DNA from: Mesorhizobium loti
GTDB taxonomy: Bacteria; Pseudomonadota; Alphaproteobacteria; Rhizobiales; Rhizobiaceae
Direction: 5' to 3'
Assembly: GCF_001510895.1 (NCBI RefSeq)
Contig: NZ_LPWA01000057.1
Location: forward strand, 62,001-126,000
Length of the DNA: 64,000 nucleotides
Shown here: in pieces, positions 50,926 to 59,267 of the stretch
Numbering within the stretch: the stretch's first letter is position 1
Layout: the number at the start of each line of letters is the position of its first letter
Program-made: the position numbers and the translations under genes
Notes under the pieces: generated by a model
Seen by the model: the letters and a program-made list of their open reading frames with translations, nothing else
What the model was told of the DNA's origin: nothing
The model's database searches: none

Positions 50926-51414
50926 TCACAACACGATGTTGAAGACGACTGAATCGGAACCCGCCGCCGCCGAGATGGCGAAGCGCAGCTGCCACCAGCC
51001 GCTCATGGTGAATTTCACGCCATCTATTCGGTAGCGTCCTTCGCCCAGATAGTCGGTCGCCTGCGGACTGGTCGGCAGGCCGTGATTGTGCTGGGGCATG
51101 CCACCCGAAACGGTGATCGCAGCACCCTCCACCGGGGCGCCGGCGGCGGTTTTCAGCGTCAGCAGCCAGGACTGCAACTCGCCTTGCCGGATGACGCCGC
51201 GTTCCGGCTCGAAGCTTGCGACGAACAGGCCGCTCGCCGTCTTCTTCGAGCGCGAGGTGTCGGGCCCTGGCGCCGAGTGCGGCGCCGTCAGATAGACGAC
51301 TGCCAGGATGCCGACCAAAAGGGCAGCCAGACCGAGACCCGCAAGAATGTAACGCCATATCGATGCCAACCCGGTTCCTCTTCGGCTGATAACGTCGCGG
51401 GCTGCGTACCGCAT
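50926..51414 (-). CDS. FixH/YtkA-like membrane-anchored protein
   Basis: The 162-residue protein has an N-terminal membrane helix (YILAGLGLAALLVGILAVVY) and an extracytoplasmic Ig-like domain ending GVKFTMSGWWQLRFAIS, as in YtkA/FixH proteins. GGMPQHNHGLPTSPQ holds two His near a Met, a possible copper or metal site. It is transcribed with the di-haem peroxidase, so a role in metal delivery or maturation is plausible but unproven. Confidence 0.72.
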   Translation of the reverse strand: MRYAARDVISRRGTGLASIWRYILAGLGLAALLVGILAVVYLTAPHSAPGPDTSRSKKTASGLFVASFEPERGVIRQGELQSWLLTLKTAAGAPVEGAAITVSGGMPQHNHGLPTSPQATDYLGEGRYRIDGVKFTMSGWWQLRFAISAAAGSDSVVFNIVL

Positions 51415-51525
51415 CCCGCCCCGCCTGTGGGAAATCGCTTCTGGCGCAAAAATCGACCTTAGCCAAGCATGGCGCTGGCCGTTGCAAAAAGCTACAGCAG
51501 CACGGCGTCAGGAGAAAAGAGATAC

Positions 51526-52446
51526 ATGGCTGCCAACGGTATTGCGTCGATCGGCGAATGCATGCTCGAACTGTCGGGCCAGAGCGGCCCGAATTGGCGC
51601 ATGGGCTTTGCCGGCGACACCTTCAACACGCTTTGGGCGCTGCATGCGCTGAGCCCGGACCGGCCGGCGACCTATGTCTCGGCCTTCGGCGATGATCCCT
51701 TCTCGCGCGATCAGATCGACTTCTTCGCCCAGAACGGCATCGGCATCGGCAACAGTCCGGTCATTGCCGGCGCAAGGCCCGGCCTTTACGCCATCACGCT
51801 CACCGGAGCCGAGCGCGCCTTCACCTACTGGCGAAGCGATGCGGCGGCGCGCCAGCTCGCTTCAGACCCGGCCGCGCTGGCCAAAAGCCTTGAAAATCAG
51901 GCGCTTGTCTATTTCTCCGGAATCACCCTGGCAATTCTGGACGATGCGGCGCGCAAAACGCTGCTTGCGGCCGTTGCGGCCGCCCGTTCGGCGGGCTCGC
52001 TCGTCGCCTTCGACCCGAACTACCGCCCCAGGCTCTGGCAGAGCCGCGAGGCGGCGCAGGCCGCGATCCTAGAGGCGCTTGCCGTCACCGATATCGCGCT
52101 GCCGACCTTTCCCGACGAACAGATGCTGTTCGCAGACGAGACACCGCAGGCGACCGCGGAAAGGCTTGGGAAGCTGGTCGGCGAGGTCGTCGTCAAAAAT
52201 GGCGAGCAGCCGGCATTGATTGCCGCGAGCGATGCCTCGCAAACCGTTGCGGCCGTGCATGTCGCCACGCCCGTCGACACTACCGGCGCCGGGGACTCCT
52301 TCAATGGCGGCTATCTCGCAGCCAGGCTCGCCGGCCATGCGCCCGCCGATGCGGCTCGGCGCGCCCATCAAGTTGCTGCAGCCGTCGTTCAGGTTCGTGG
52401 CGCGCTAGCACCGTTCGAGACGCTTAGAGCTGGTTTCGACGGCTAA
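51526..52446 (+). CDS. kdgK: 2-dehydro-3-deoxygluconate kinase (PfkB family)
   Basis: The 306-residue sugar kinase has the N-terminal block ASIGECMLELSGQ, a substrate lid with FTYWRSDAAARQL typical of KdgK, and the PfkB signature DTTGAGDSFNGGYLAARLAG with the catalytic Asp. It phosphorylates KDG in hexuronate breakdown. It ends tail to tail with an aldose epimerase gene, one base apart. Confidence 0.88.
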   Translation: MAANGIASIGECMLELSGQSGPNWRMGFAGDTFNTLWALHALSPDRPATYVSAFGDDPFSRDQIDFFAQNGIGIGNSPVIAGARPGLYAITLTGAERAFTYWRSDAAARQLASDPAALAKSLENQALVYFSGITLAILDDAARKTLLAAVAAARSAGSLVAFDPNYRPRLWQSREAAQAAILEALAVTDIALPTFPDEQMLFADETPQATAERLGKLVGEVVVKNGEQPALIAASDASQTVAAVHVATPVDTTGAGDSFNGGYLAARLAGHAPADAARRAHQVAAAVVQVRGALAPFETLRAGFDG

Positions 52447-52447
52447 G

Positions 52448-53466
52448 TCAGGGGAGCCGGAACCGGTATTCCGTAACCTGATGATAGATTTGTCCAGGCC
52501 ACAGCGTCGCTTGGGGGAAATAGGGCCGGTTCGGCGCGTCGGGCCAGGCCTGCGCTTCAAGGCAAAAGCCGGAGAACGGTTTGTAGCGCCGGTCATCCAG
52601 CCCCGGCGACGACGGCGCGACATGTTGGCCGATATAGAGCTGCAGACCGGGCTCCGTCGTCCAGACTTCCATCTCGCGCCCGAATTGGCCCCTTGCACCC
52701 AGGCCGCCTGGTGAAGCGGTCCACGGCTGGAGGCGAGGCAGAAATTCACGTCGTAGGGAAGCTGCTCGCCTTCCGTTTCCATGCGCAGCGGCCGCGCCTG
52801 GCGGAAGTCATAAGGCGTGCCGTCGACCGGCTTCACCGCGCCGGTCGGGATCATCTCGCCATCGACCGGTGTGTAGGCACCGGCATTGAGCATCAGCCGG
52901 TGGTCGAGGATGTCGCCCGCGCCGCCATCGTCGAGGTTGAAGTAGGAGTGCTGCGCGAGATTGCACAGCGTCGGCTCCTCGCAAGTCGCGGTCAGCTCCA
53001 TGCTGAGCGTGCCGGGGATCTTCAGCCGGTAGGTGCAGGTTACGTCCAGCGCGCCTGGAAAGCCCATCGTGCCGTCCGGATCGTGCAGCGTCAGAGTCAC
53101 GAAATCGCGCCCATGCAGCGAGACGGTCCACGGACGGTGGAAATAGCCTTCCGAGCCGCCATGCAGCGTGTGCTTGCCGAGAAAATTGCGTTCGGTCTGA
53201 TAGCGGTTGCCGGCGATGGTGAAGCGGCCGTCGCGAATGCGGTTGGCGAAGCGGCCGACCACGGCGCCAAAATAGGCGCGATCGGTTTCGTAGGGTTCGA
53301 AGCGGTCGTAGCCCAGCACCAGCGGCGCGTCATGGCCGGTGAGCCTGAGATCCTGGACGATCGCGCCGAGCCCAATAATGTTGGCGGTGAGGCCGCCGCC
53401 GCGGATGGTGAAGCGGCGAACGGCCTCGCCCGCCTGCGTCGTGCCGAAGACCTCACCGTCCTTCAT
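52448..53466 (-). CDS. Aldose 1-epimerase (galactose mutarotase), frameshifted
   Basis: Aldose epimerase blocks are GAIVQDLRLTGHDAPLVLGY, VVGRFANRIRDGRF, NFLGKHTLHGGSEGYFHRPW (catalytic His region) and NLAQHSYFNLDD. One base is missing near 52676 (GGGCGCGAG where GGGCCGCGAG is expected). Restored, it continues MEVWTTEPGLQLYIGQHV and FSGFCLEAQAWPDAPN and stops at 52448 with 339 residues, the usual size. It would interconvert sugar anomers. Confidence 0.9.
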
Positions 53467-53568
53467 CGCTGTGCCCGAAACGTCAGTTCGTTGATCCGGG
53501 GACTTTGGCCGGCTTTGTCTCGTCCGGCAAGGCAGGCAACATACCCGCCCTGCCCCTCGGGTAGGCTG

Positions 53569-55026
53569 TCAGAGACCGAGGCCGCCGATGCAGACATATT
53601 TGGTGTCGAGGTAGTCCTCGATGCCCTGATGTCCGCCTTCCTTGCCGAGGCCCGATTCCTTGACACCGCCGAACGGCGCCTCGGGTGTGGTGATCAGGCC
53701 TTCATTGACGCCGACCATGCCGTATTTCAGCCCTTCCATGACCCGGAAGGCGCGGCCGAGGTCGCCGGTATAGAAATAGCAGGCAAGGCCGAATTCCGTG
53801 TCGTTGGCTAAAGCGATCGCCTCTTCCTCGGTCTCGAACTTGAACACGGGGGCGACCGGCCCAAAGATCTCTTCCTTCATGAAGCGCATTTGCGGCGTCG
53901 CATTGGAAATCACGGTCGGTTGGAAGAACGAGCCGCCCAGCGCATGGCGCTTGCCGCCGGCGACGACCTTGCCGCCCTTCGACGTCGCGTCGGCGATCAG
54001 TTCCTCGACCTTCTCGACCGCCTTCTCGTCGATCAGCGGCCCCTGCTGCACACCTTCTTCGAGGCCGGAGCCGACCTTGAGGCTGTTGCTGGCGGCGGCA
54101 AGCTTCTCGACGAACTTGTCATAGACGCCCGCCTGGACGAGGAAGCGGTTGGTGCAGACGCAGGTCTGGCCGGAATTGCGGTATTTCGCGGTGATGGCGC
54201 CGGTGACGGCACGATCGATGTCGGCGTCGTCGAAGACCAGGAACGGCGCGTTGCCGCCGAGTTCCATCGACACTTTCTTGACGGTGACCGACGACTTCTG
54301 GATCAGGATCTTGCCGACCTCGGTGGAGCCGGTGAAGGTGATCTTCTTGACCAGCGGATTGGCGCAGATCTCGTCGCCGATCTCGCCGGCCGAGCCGGTC
54401 AGGATGTTGATCACGCCCGTGGGGAAGCCGACCTCCTCGGCGAGCGCGCCCCAGGCGAGGCCCGAATAAGGGGTCTGCGAGGCCGGCTTGACGACCGCCG
54501 TGCAGCCGGCGGCCAGCGCCGGCCCGAGCTTGCGGGCAAGCATCGAGGACGGAAAATTCCACGGCGTGATGGCGGCGATGACGCCGACCGGCTCCTTGGT
54601 CACCAGGATGCGGCGGTCGCCCCAGGGCGACGGCACGATGTCTCCATAGGTGCGGCGGCCTTCCTCGGCGAACCACAGGATGTAGCTCGCGGCCGAGCCT
54701 ATCTCGCCCTTGGACTCGAATAGCGACTTGCCCTGCTCGATGGTGAGCAGCTCGGCCAGAACGTCCTGATTGTCCATCATGGCGTCGTGCAGCTTGCGCA
54801 ACAGCTTCGAGCGCTCGAGCGCGGTGGTCTTGCGCCAGCTCTTGAAGGCTTCCTCGGCGGCCTCGATGGCGCGGCGGGTTTCGGCCTTGCCGGCCTTCGG
54901 CACGGTGCCGATCTTGAGGCCCGTGGCCGGATTGTTGACGTCGACGGTCTGGCCGCTGTCGGCCTGCACCCATTCGCCGTTGATGAGATTGGCCTGGCGC
55001 ATGAAATGGCTGGTTTTCTGAAGCAT
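53569..55026 (-). CDS. gabD: Succinate-semialdehyde dehydrogenase
   Basis: The 485-residue ALDH has AAITPWNFPSSMLARKLGPA, FTGSTEVGKILIQ, MELGGNAPFLVFDDAD (general base Glu) and the catalytic Cys in NSGQTCVCTNRFLV, the CVC signature of GabD-type enzymes. It oxidises succinate semialdehyde to succinate in 4-aminobutyrate breakdown. The start at ATG 55026 is MLQKTSHFMRQANLIN. No gabT lies nearby. Confidence 0.9.
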   Translation of the reverse strand: MLQKTSHFMRQANLINGEWVQADSGQTVDVNNPATGLKIGTVPKAGKAETRRAIEAAEEAFKSWRKTTALERSKLLRKLHDAMMDNQDVLAELLTIEQGKSLFESKGEIGSAASYILWFAEEGRRTYGDIVPSPWGDRRILVTKEPVGVIAAITPWNFPSSMLARKLGPALAAGCTAVVKPASQTPYSGLAWGALAEEVGFPTGVINILTGSAGEIGDEICANPLVKKITFTGSTEVGKILIQKSSVTVKKVSMELGGNAPFLVFDDADIDRAVTGAITAKYRNSGQTCVCTNRFLVQAGVYDKFVEKLAAASNSLKVGSGLEEGVQQGPLIDEKAVEKVEELIADATSKGGKVVAGGKRHALGGSFFQPTVISNATPQMRFMKEEIFGPVAPVFKFETEEEAIALANDTEFGLACYFYTGDLGRAFRVMEGLKYGMVGVNEGLITTPEAPFGGVKESGLGKEGGHQGIEDYLDTKYVCIGGLGL

Positions 55027-55192
55027 GGTCTGGCCTCCGTTCGGCGCGCTGATCGGCCGTTTTTCTGGATATTCGATGGCGTGCAGGGCCGCACGCTGGC
55101 GCATTGCTCTTACCTAGGGAAAGCCCGGCAAGCAATCACAAGATGGCATATAGGGGTTGGGCCAGCAAAAGCGAGCGTGGTGGCCTTGGCCG

Positions 55193-56143
55193 CTATCCAA
55201 AAATATGGACGACCACCGTCAGCCAGAAGGACGTGGTGAGCACCGCGCTTGCCGTGGCGATGGTCATCTGGTTCGACGCCAGCGCCTGGCCGGTGTTGAA
55301 CTGCACGGCGATCAGATAGGAATTGATGCCGGAAGGCAGCGCTGCCACCACCACGGCCACCTTTGCCGTCAGTGGCGGCAAGCCGAGCAGCCGAACCAGG
55401 AGAAGAACAACCGCCGGCATCAGGAAGAGCTTGAGCACCGACAGCGCGAGCGCCGGGCGGACGTTGCCGGAGATGCCGAAACGGCGCAGGCTGAGCCCCA
55501 TGGCGAACAGCGCCACCGGCCCTGCAGTGTCCGCCAGCGCGTCGACCAACCGCCCGATCAGTTCCGGCAGCGGTGCGCCGGTTAGACGCCAGGCAAGCCC
55601 CGCCAGAATGCCGATGATCAGCGGATTGACGAACAGCCGCCTGAGAAAATTCCTGATGACACGCAGCGGATGCACTTGCTCGCCACTGCTGCGGCCAAAC
55701 ATCTCGAACAGCACGATCGAGGCCATCATCATGATCGGCAGGTGGACCGAGACCAGCAGCGACAGCACCTCGAAGCCGCTCGCACCGAATATGCCCAGGA
55801 TGAAAGGCGCGCCAAGCAGCACCACGTTGGAATAGGCCGAGGAAACGCCGCCGACGATGCCGGCGCGGGCGTCGCGGCCGAAGATGCGCGTCATGACCAG
55901 ATGGCCGCAGGCCCAGGTAATGGCGACCGCGCTGAAATAGGCGCCCCATAGCAACCACGGCGCCACGCCGTGGAAATCCGACTTCACCATCGTCTGGAAG
56001 AGCAGCAGCGGCATCGCCACGTTGACGGCGAATTCGGATATGCCCTCGCCGCTCGCCGGCTTCAGATAGCCGGTGAACCCGGCGAGATAGCCGAGCGCGA
56101 CGAGGCTGAAGACGAAGAGGACGGTTGCGACGAGCGGAGACAT
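55193..56143 (-). CDS. AEC-family permease
   Basis: The 316-residue membrane protein has ten helices in two inverted halves. FAVNVAMPLLLFQTMVKSDF and SSAYSNVVLLGAPFILGIFG are typical of the auxin efflux carrier family. Members export or import organic acids and small anions. The substrate is unknown. The start is ATG 56143 (MSPLVATVLFVFS). Confidence 0.85.
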   Translation of the reverse strand: MSPLVATVLFVFSLVALGYLAGFTGYLKPASGEGISEFAVNVAMPLLLFQTMVKSDFHGVAPWLLWGAYFSAVAITWACGHLVMTRIFGRDARAGIVGGVSSAYSNVVLLGAPFILGIFGASGFEVLSLLVSVHLPIMMMASIVLFEMFGRSSGEQVHPLRVIRNFLRRLFVNPLIIGILAGLAWRLTGAPLPELIGRLVDALADTAGPVALFAMGLSLRRFGISGNVRPALALSVLKLFLMPAVVLLLVRLLGLPPLTAKVAVVVAALPSGINSYLIAVQFNTGQALASNQMTIATASAVLTTSFWLTVVVHIFG

Positions 56144-56298
56144 TTTTCCCGTGATAGGCGAGCCCCGATCGCCGTGCAATCGGCCTTCGGTTCTGCCTTC
56201 CACCCATCGGCCGGGCTGCTCCGCTTGTTTTTCAGCCTGCTTTGCGGTCCCTATATGCCAGTCATGGCCCCGGTTCTCGGGCCGCCATAAGGATTCTC

Positions 56299-56847
56299 AT
56301 GCTGCGACTTGCCCTGGCGCTTTTCCTGCTTGCTGCTCCGACCCTCGCCCACGCGACCGACGCGGGCTGGGCGCTGCTGCGCGACGGCGGCCATATCGTC
56401 CTGCTTCGCCACGCTTTCGTCACCGGGGCGACCGATCCGGCGAATTTCGACATCGACAATTGCGCCAGCCAACTCAATCTCTCGGAGCGCGGCAAGCAGC
56501 AGGCGAGCCGCATCGGCGCCCTCTTCGCGGCGCGCGCGGCCCCTATCGAGCGCGTTCTCTCCAGCCGCTACTGCCGTTGCCTCGACACCGCCCGCATCGC
56601 TTTCGAGGCCGAACCGGAACCATTTGCGCCGCTCGATCTGCTCAAGACCGATCCAGAGCAGAAGGCCGCCCAGATGGAGGCGGTGATGAAGGAGATCCGC
56701 GGCTATTCCGGTTCCGACAATCTGGTGCTGGTAACGCATCTGGAAAACATCGAGGCACTCACCGGCATCGCGCCACGCGAGGGCGAGGCCGTGGTCGTGG
56801 CGCCGGAAGGCGACGGGCTCAAGGTGCTCGGCCGCGTCACTTTTTGA
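56299..56847 (+). CDS. Secreted histidine-phosphatase family protein
   Basis: The 182-residue protein has a signal peptide (LRLALALFLLAAPTLAHA), the phosphohistidine motif IVLLRHAFVTGAT, a second active-site block SSRYCRCLDTARIAFEAEPE and the distal His in VLVTHLENIEALTG. A periplasmic phosphatase is inferred; the substrate is unknown. Confidence 0.85.
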   Translation: MLRLALALFLLAAPTLAHATDAGWALLRDGGHIVLLRHAFVTGATDPANFDIDNCASQLNLSERGKQQASRIGALFAARAAPIERVLSSRYCRCLDTARIAFEAEPEPFAPLDLLKTDPEQKAAQMEAVMKEIRGYSGSDNLVLVTHLENIEALTGIAPREGEAVVVAPEGDGLKVLGRVTF

Positions 56848-56866
56848 CGACCCGCGCGCTTTAGCT

Positions 56867-56886
56867 CTGTGGCCGAAATGCCACAG
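56867..56886 (+). terminator. Hairpin after the histidine-phosphatase gene
   Basis: CTGTGGC-CGAAAT-GCCACAG forms a perfect 7-bp stem 20 nt beyond the stop. It has no T-run, so it is a weak terminator candidate. Confidence 0.4.
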
Positions 56887-56922
56887 CCGAAAGAACCCGC
56901 AAATCCGCCGCGACAATGCCGC

Positions 56923-56951
56923 TTGCGACAACCCGTCGCAGGGTCTATAGG
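56923..56951 (+). promoter_or_regulatory. Probable sigma-70 promoter for the tRNA-like region
   Basis: TTGCGA (56923-56928), a 17-bp spacer and TATAGG (56946-56951) match the tRNA-Asn promoter at 8614 in both boxes and spacing. Transcription would begin about 100 nt before the first tRNA-like sequence. Confidence 0.5.
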
Positions 56952-57064
56952 CGCGCTCCCGGTCACGAAAACCGAAGCGAGCACAACGGTTGGAGCTTTC
57001 GTCTCCGCCCGCGCAGACGGCTTTGCCGCGCTGTGTACGGCGCCGTTTCGGAGTGTTGGGACTT

Positions 57065-57130
57065 GCGGGTGTAGCTCATGGAGAGCGCCGGATTTGGATC
57101 CGGAGGCAGGGTTCGATTCCCACACCCACG
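57065..57130 (+). tRNA. Degenerate tRNA-like sequence 1 (about 66 nt)
   Basis: The ends GCGGGTG and CACCCAC pair with one mismatch. The D-stem GCTC/GAGC is kept, but its loop is only 5 nt. The anticodon stem CCGGA/TCCGG encloses just 6 nt (TTTGGA), so no anticodon can be assigned (Gln TTG or Pro TGG if one base were lost). The T-loop TTCGATT is intact, but the T-stem keeps only three pairs. No CCA is encoded. Too many defects for a normal charged tRNA: it may be a relic, a phage-type tRNA or a tRNA mimic. Confidence 0.55.
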
Positions 57131-57204
57131 ACACGGATAGCTCAGCTTGGTTAGAGCATCAGACTGTTAATCTGATTGTCGAAGGTTCGAATCCTTCTCC
57201 AACG
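57131..57204 (+). tRNA. Degenerate tRNA-Asn-like sequence 2, abutting the first
   Basis: The D-arm (GCTCAGCTTGGTTAGAGC), anticodon arm (ATCAGA-CTGTTAA-TCTGAT, anticodon GUU) and T-arm (GAAGG-TTCGAAT-CCTTC) are perfect. The acceptor stem is not: ACACGGA can pair with TCCAACG only over three bases, and no CCA follows. It starts at the base after tRNA-like 1. A three-arm body without an acceptor is what a tRNA mimic or a damaged phage tRNA would look like. Confidence 0.6.
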
Positions 57205-57550
57205 GCCTCATAAGCCGACACCTTCAGGTGGTGTTATCCAAAAACGGTCCGGGGACCGGAATGCGAGGACTTCATGGACGGCAGGGCTCGGCCTCGCCGG
57301 CCCGCGATCTCCTGCGCCTTCGGCTCGCGGCCAGGCCCGCGGTGACGATCAAGGCGCGGCAATGCCGGCAAAGGAGCTTCGGCTCCGGCGCCCGCTTTGC
57401 CGCCCCGCGATCCGCTCCCGAAGGCCCGCCGCTTGGCGATGCCACCGGTCTCCGGATCATTCGTGCCGGGAAAGGAAACGAGAAACGAAAGGACGATCGA
57501 CGCATGACGTGACGCCTCGCATGGGGCCATGCCCGACAGGAGTAAAGACA
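57205..57550 (+). other. Structured non-coding stretch between the tRNA-like pair and the slipin gene
   Basis: No convincing gene. CGGCAAAG (57366) and CTTTGCCG (57395-57402) form outer arms around GGAGC-TTCG-GCTCC, a stem closed by a stable UUCG tetraloop. CGGTCC/GGACCG near 57246-57259 is a second palindrome. The end carries AGGAG eight bases before the slipin ATG. It may be a long structured leader or a separate small RNA. Confidence 0.5.
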
Positions 57551-58696
57551 ATGAAGACCATTCTCGAAAAGCTTCTTGGACGCCTGCGCGTCCTCGTGAA
57601 GGAAAATGAGCGTGCCGTCGCCCTCTACAAGGGCGAGATCCAGGCTGTCCTGATGCCGGGCGAACATTGGCTCGCCAACCGGCGCGGCAACCTGGAAATC
57701 TCCAGGCACGACCTGAAGAACCCGGAATTCGTTTCGGCCTACGAGAAGGCATTGTTCGACAAGCTCCCGGATGTGGCCGCGCGTCACTTCACCGTCGTTC
57801 GCACCGGGCGCACCGACATTGCCGTTATCGAGCGCGACGGCGCCCTCCATGCCGTTCTGGTCCCGGACCGCAAGCTCGTGCTGTGGACGGACGCCGGTCC
57901 GTGGAAGGTGACGTCTGTCGACACGGCGGCCGATCTGGCTGTCGATCCGGCCTTGATGCGCCGGATCGGCCAGGCCCGGAAGACGGAACACATGTTCCTG
58001 CATCCGGTCGTGGACGGCCAGGTCGGGCTGCTGTTCGTGGATGGCGTCTACGCCCGCACGCTTGCCGCGGGCGCGCACGCCTTCTGGAATGTCGGCCGCA
58101 TGGTCCAGGTGAAGGTCGTCGATCTCAAGCGCCAGTCGCTCGATGTCGCCGGGCAGGAAATGCTGACCAAGGATCGCGTGACGATCCGAGTCAACATCGC
58201 CGCCGAATACCGGGTCGTTGACCCGGTGACGGCGGTGAGCACGGTGAAGGACTTCTCGGAAGCCCTCTACCGCGCCCTGCAGTACGCCTTCCGCAAGACG
58301 CTAGGCGCGCTCACGCTCGACCAGATCCTCGACAAGAAGGTGACGGTCGACGAGGAGGCGGCGGCCAAGGTGCGTACCGACATGGCCGCGATCGGCCTCG
58401 AGGTCAGCGATATCGCGCTCAAGGATGTCATCCTGCCGGGCGAGATGCGCGAGATCCTCAACCAGGTGGTTTCGGCCGAGAAGCAGGCCGAGGCCAACGT
58501 CATCCGTCGCCGCGAGGAGACGAACGCCACGCGTTCGCTGCTCAACACGGCCAAGGTGATGGCCGAGAACCCGGTGATGCTGCGCCTGAAGGAGCTCGAG
58601 GCTCTCGAGGCCATCGCCGACAAGGTCGAGCGGCTCACCGTCCACAACGGTACCGGCGGGCTGCTCAACGACCTGGTCAAGCTCCGCGACAGCTGA
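57551..58696 (+). CDS. Slipin (SPFH/band-7 family) protein
   Basis: The 381-residue protein has an N-terminal extension (MKTILEKLLGRLRVLVKENE) and a second unusual block up to about residue 150. The SPFH domain follows (VDLKRQSLDVAGQEMLTKDR, VTIRVNIAAEYRVVDPVTAV, LEVSDIALKDVILPGEMREI), then a helical C-terminus. There is no obvious N-terminal membrane helix, unlike classic stomatins. I recall slipins with this longer N-terminus from RtcB-type RNA-repair gene clusters; no rtcB or rtcR is in this window. The upstream tRNA-like sequences make that association worth testing. Confidence 0.85.
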   Translation: MKTILEKLLGRLRVLVKENERAVALYKGEIQAVLMPGEHWLANRRGNLEISRHDLKNPEFVSAYEKALFDKLPDVAARHFTVVRTGRTDIAVIERDGALHAVLVPDRKLVLWTDAGPWKVTSVDTAADLAVDPALMRRIGQARKTEHMFLHPVVDGQVGLLFVDGVYARTLAAGAHAFWNVGRMVQVKVVDLKRQSLDVAGQEMLTKDRVTIRVNIAAEYRVVDPVTAVSTVKDFSEALYRALQYAFRKTLGALTLDQILDKKVTVDEEAAAKVRTDMAAIGLEVSDIALKDVILPGEMREILNQVVSAEKQAEANVIRRREETNATRSLLNTAKVMAENPVMLRLKELEALEAIADKVERLTVHNGTGGLLNDLVKLRDS

Positions 58697-58717
58697 GCTG
58701 ACGGTGCGGCAAATGGG

Positions 58718-58746
58718 AAGGGCCGCCGGGCCGACCGGCGGCCCTT
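58718..58746 (+). terminator. Terminator after the slipin gene
   Basis: AAGGGCCGCCGG, loop GCCGA, CCGGCGGCCCTT: a perfect 12-bp stem followed by CTTGCG, 21 nt beyond the stop. Confidence 0.75.
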
Positions 58747-58874
58747 CTTGCGTTCGCAAAGCCGGCATCCCATCTGCGCCCGGCGTATCAGGCCTTTTCC
58801 TGCCCGGAAAAACCGATTAGACAGCGCCCAAACAAGATGCGGACAGATTCCGCCCGCAACCGAAGGAAGAGCCC

Positions 58875-59155
58875 TTGTCCAGCACATTCGAGAAAGTCGC
58901 CAAGATCATTGCCGACACCAGCGAGATCGATATCAACACCATCACGCCCGAAAGCCACACCATCGACGATCTCGCATCGACAGCCTCGATTTCCTCGACA
59001 TCGTCTTTGCCATCGACAAGGAATTCGGCATCAAGGTGCCGCTGGAGAAGTGGACCCAGGAGGTCAATGACGGCAAGGCCTCGACCGACGACTACTTCGT
59101 CATGAAGAACCTCTGCGCCAAGATCGACGCGCTCGTCGCCGCCAAGGCCGCCTGA
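58875..59155 (+). CDS. acpXL: Acyl carrier protein for very-long-chain fatty acids, frameshifted
   Basis: AcpXL carries the growing C28 acyl chain later attached to rhizobial lipid A. The N-terminus [20 protein letters not shown] and the C-terminal half [20 protein letters not shown] are in different frames. One base is missing near 58972 (CTCGCATCGAC where CTCGGCATCGAC is expected), just before the phosphopantetheine serine in GIDSLDF. Corrected length is 93 residues. The start is TTG at 58875 after AAGGAAG. Confidence 0.93.
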
Positions 59156-59184
59156 GCGGCTTGGGCGCGGTCTTGACGTGCCCA

Positions 59185-59232
59185 GCGCATGACCCTGAAA
59201 ATCGGCATCGATTTTCGGAACGGATCATGCGC
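59185..59232. repeat. Palindromic repeat between acpXL and fabF2XL
   Basis: GCGCATGA (59185-59192) pairs with TCATGCGC (59225-59232), and inside it GAAAATCG pairs with CGATTTTC around GCAT. I recognise it as a common rhizobial intergenic palindrome. It occupies the place where fabZXL would be expected. Confidence 0.8.
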
Positions 59233-59267
59233 AAAATCGAAAGCTACCTGACCCACAACAGCCGCTC

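Noticed and set aside
57065-57204. Two ordinary tRNA genes (Gln or Pro, and Asn)
   Set aside because: The first has short D and anticodon loops and a broken T-stem; the second pairs only three acceptor bases. Neither encodes CCA, unlike the tRNA-Cys and tRNA-Asn genes in this window.
56850-57550. A sigma-54 promoter and rtcB/rtcR genes around the slipin, which would make a classic RNA-repair operon
   Set aside because: I found no TGGCAC-N5-TTGC element and no RtcB- or RtcR-like protein in the window.
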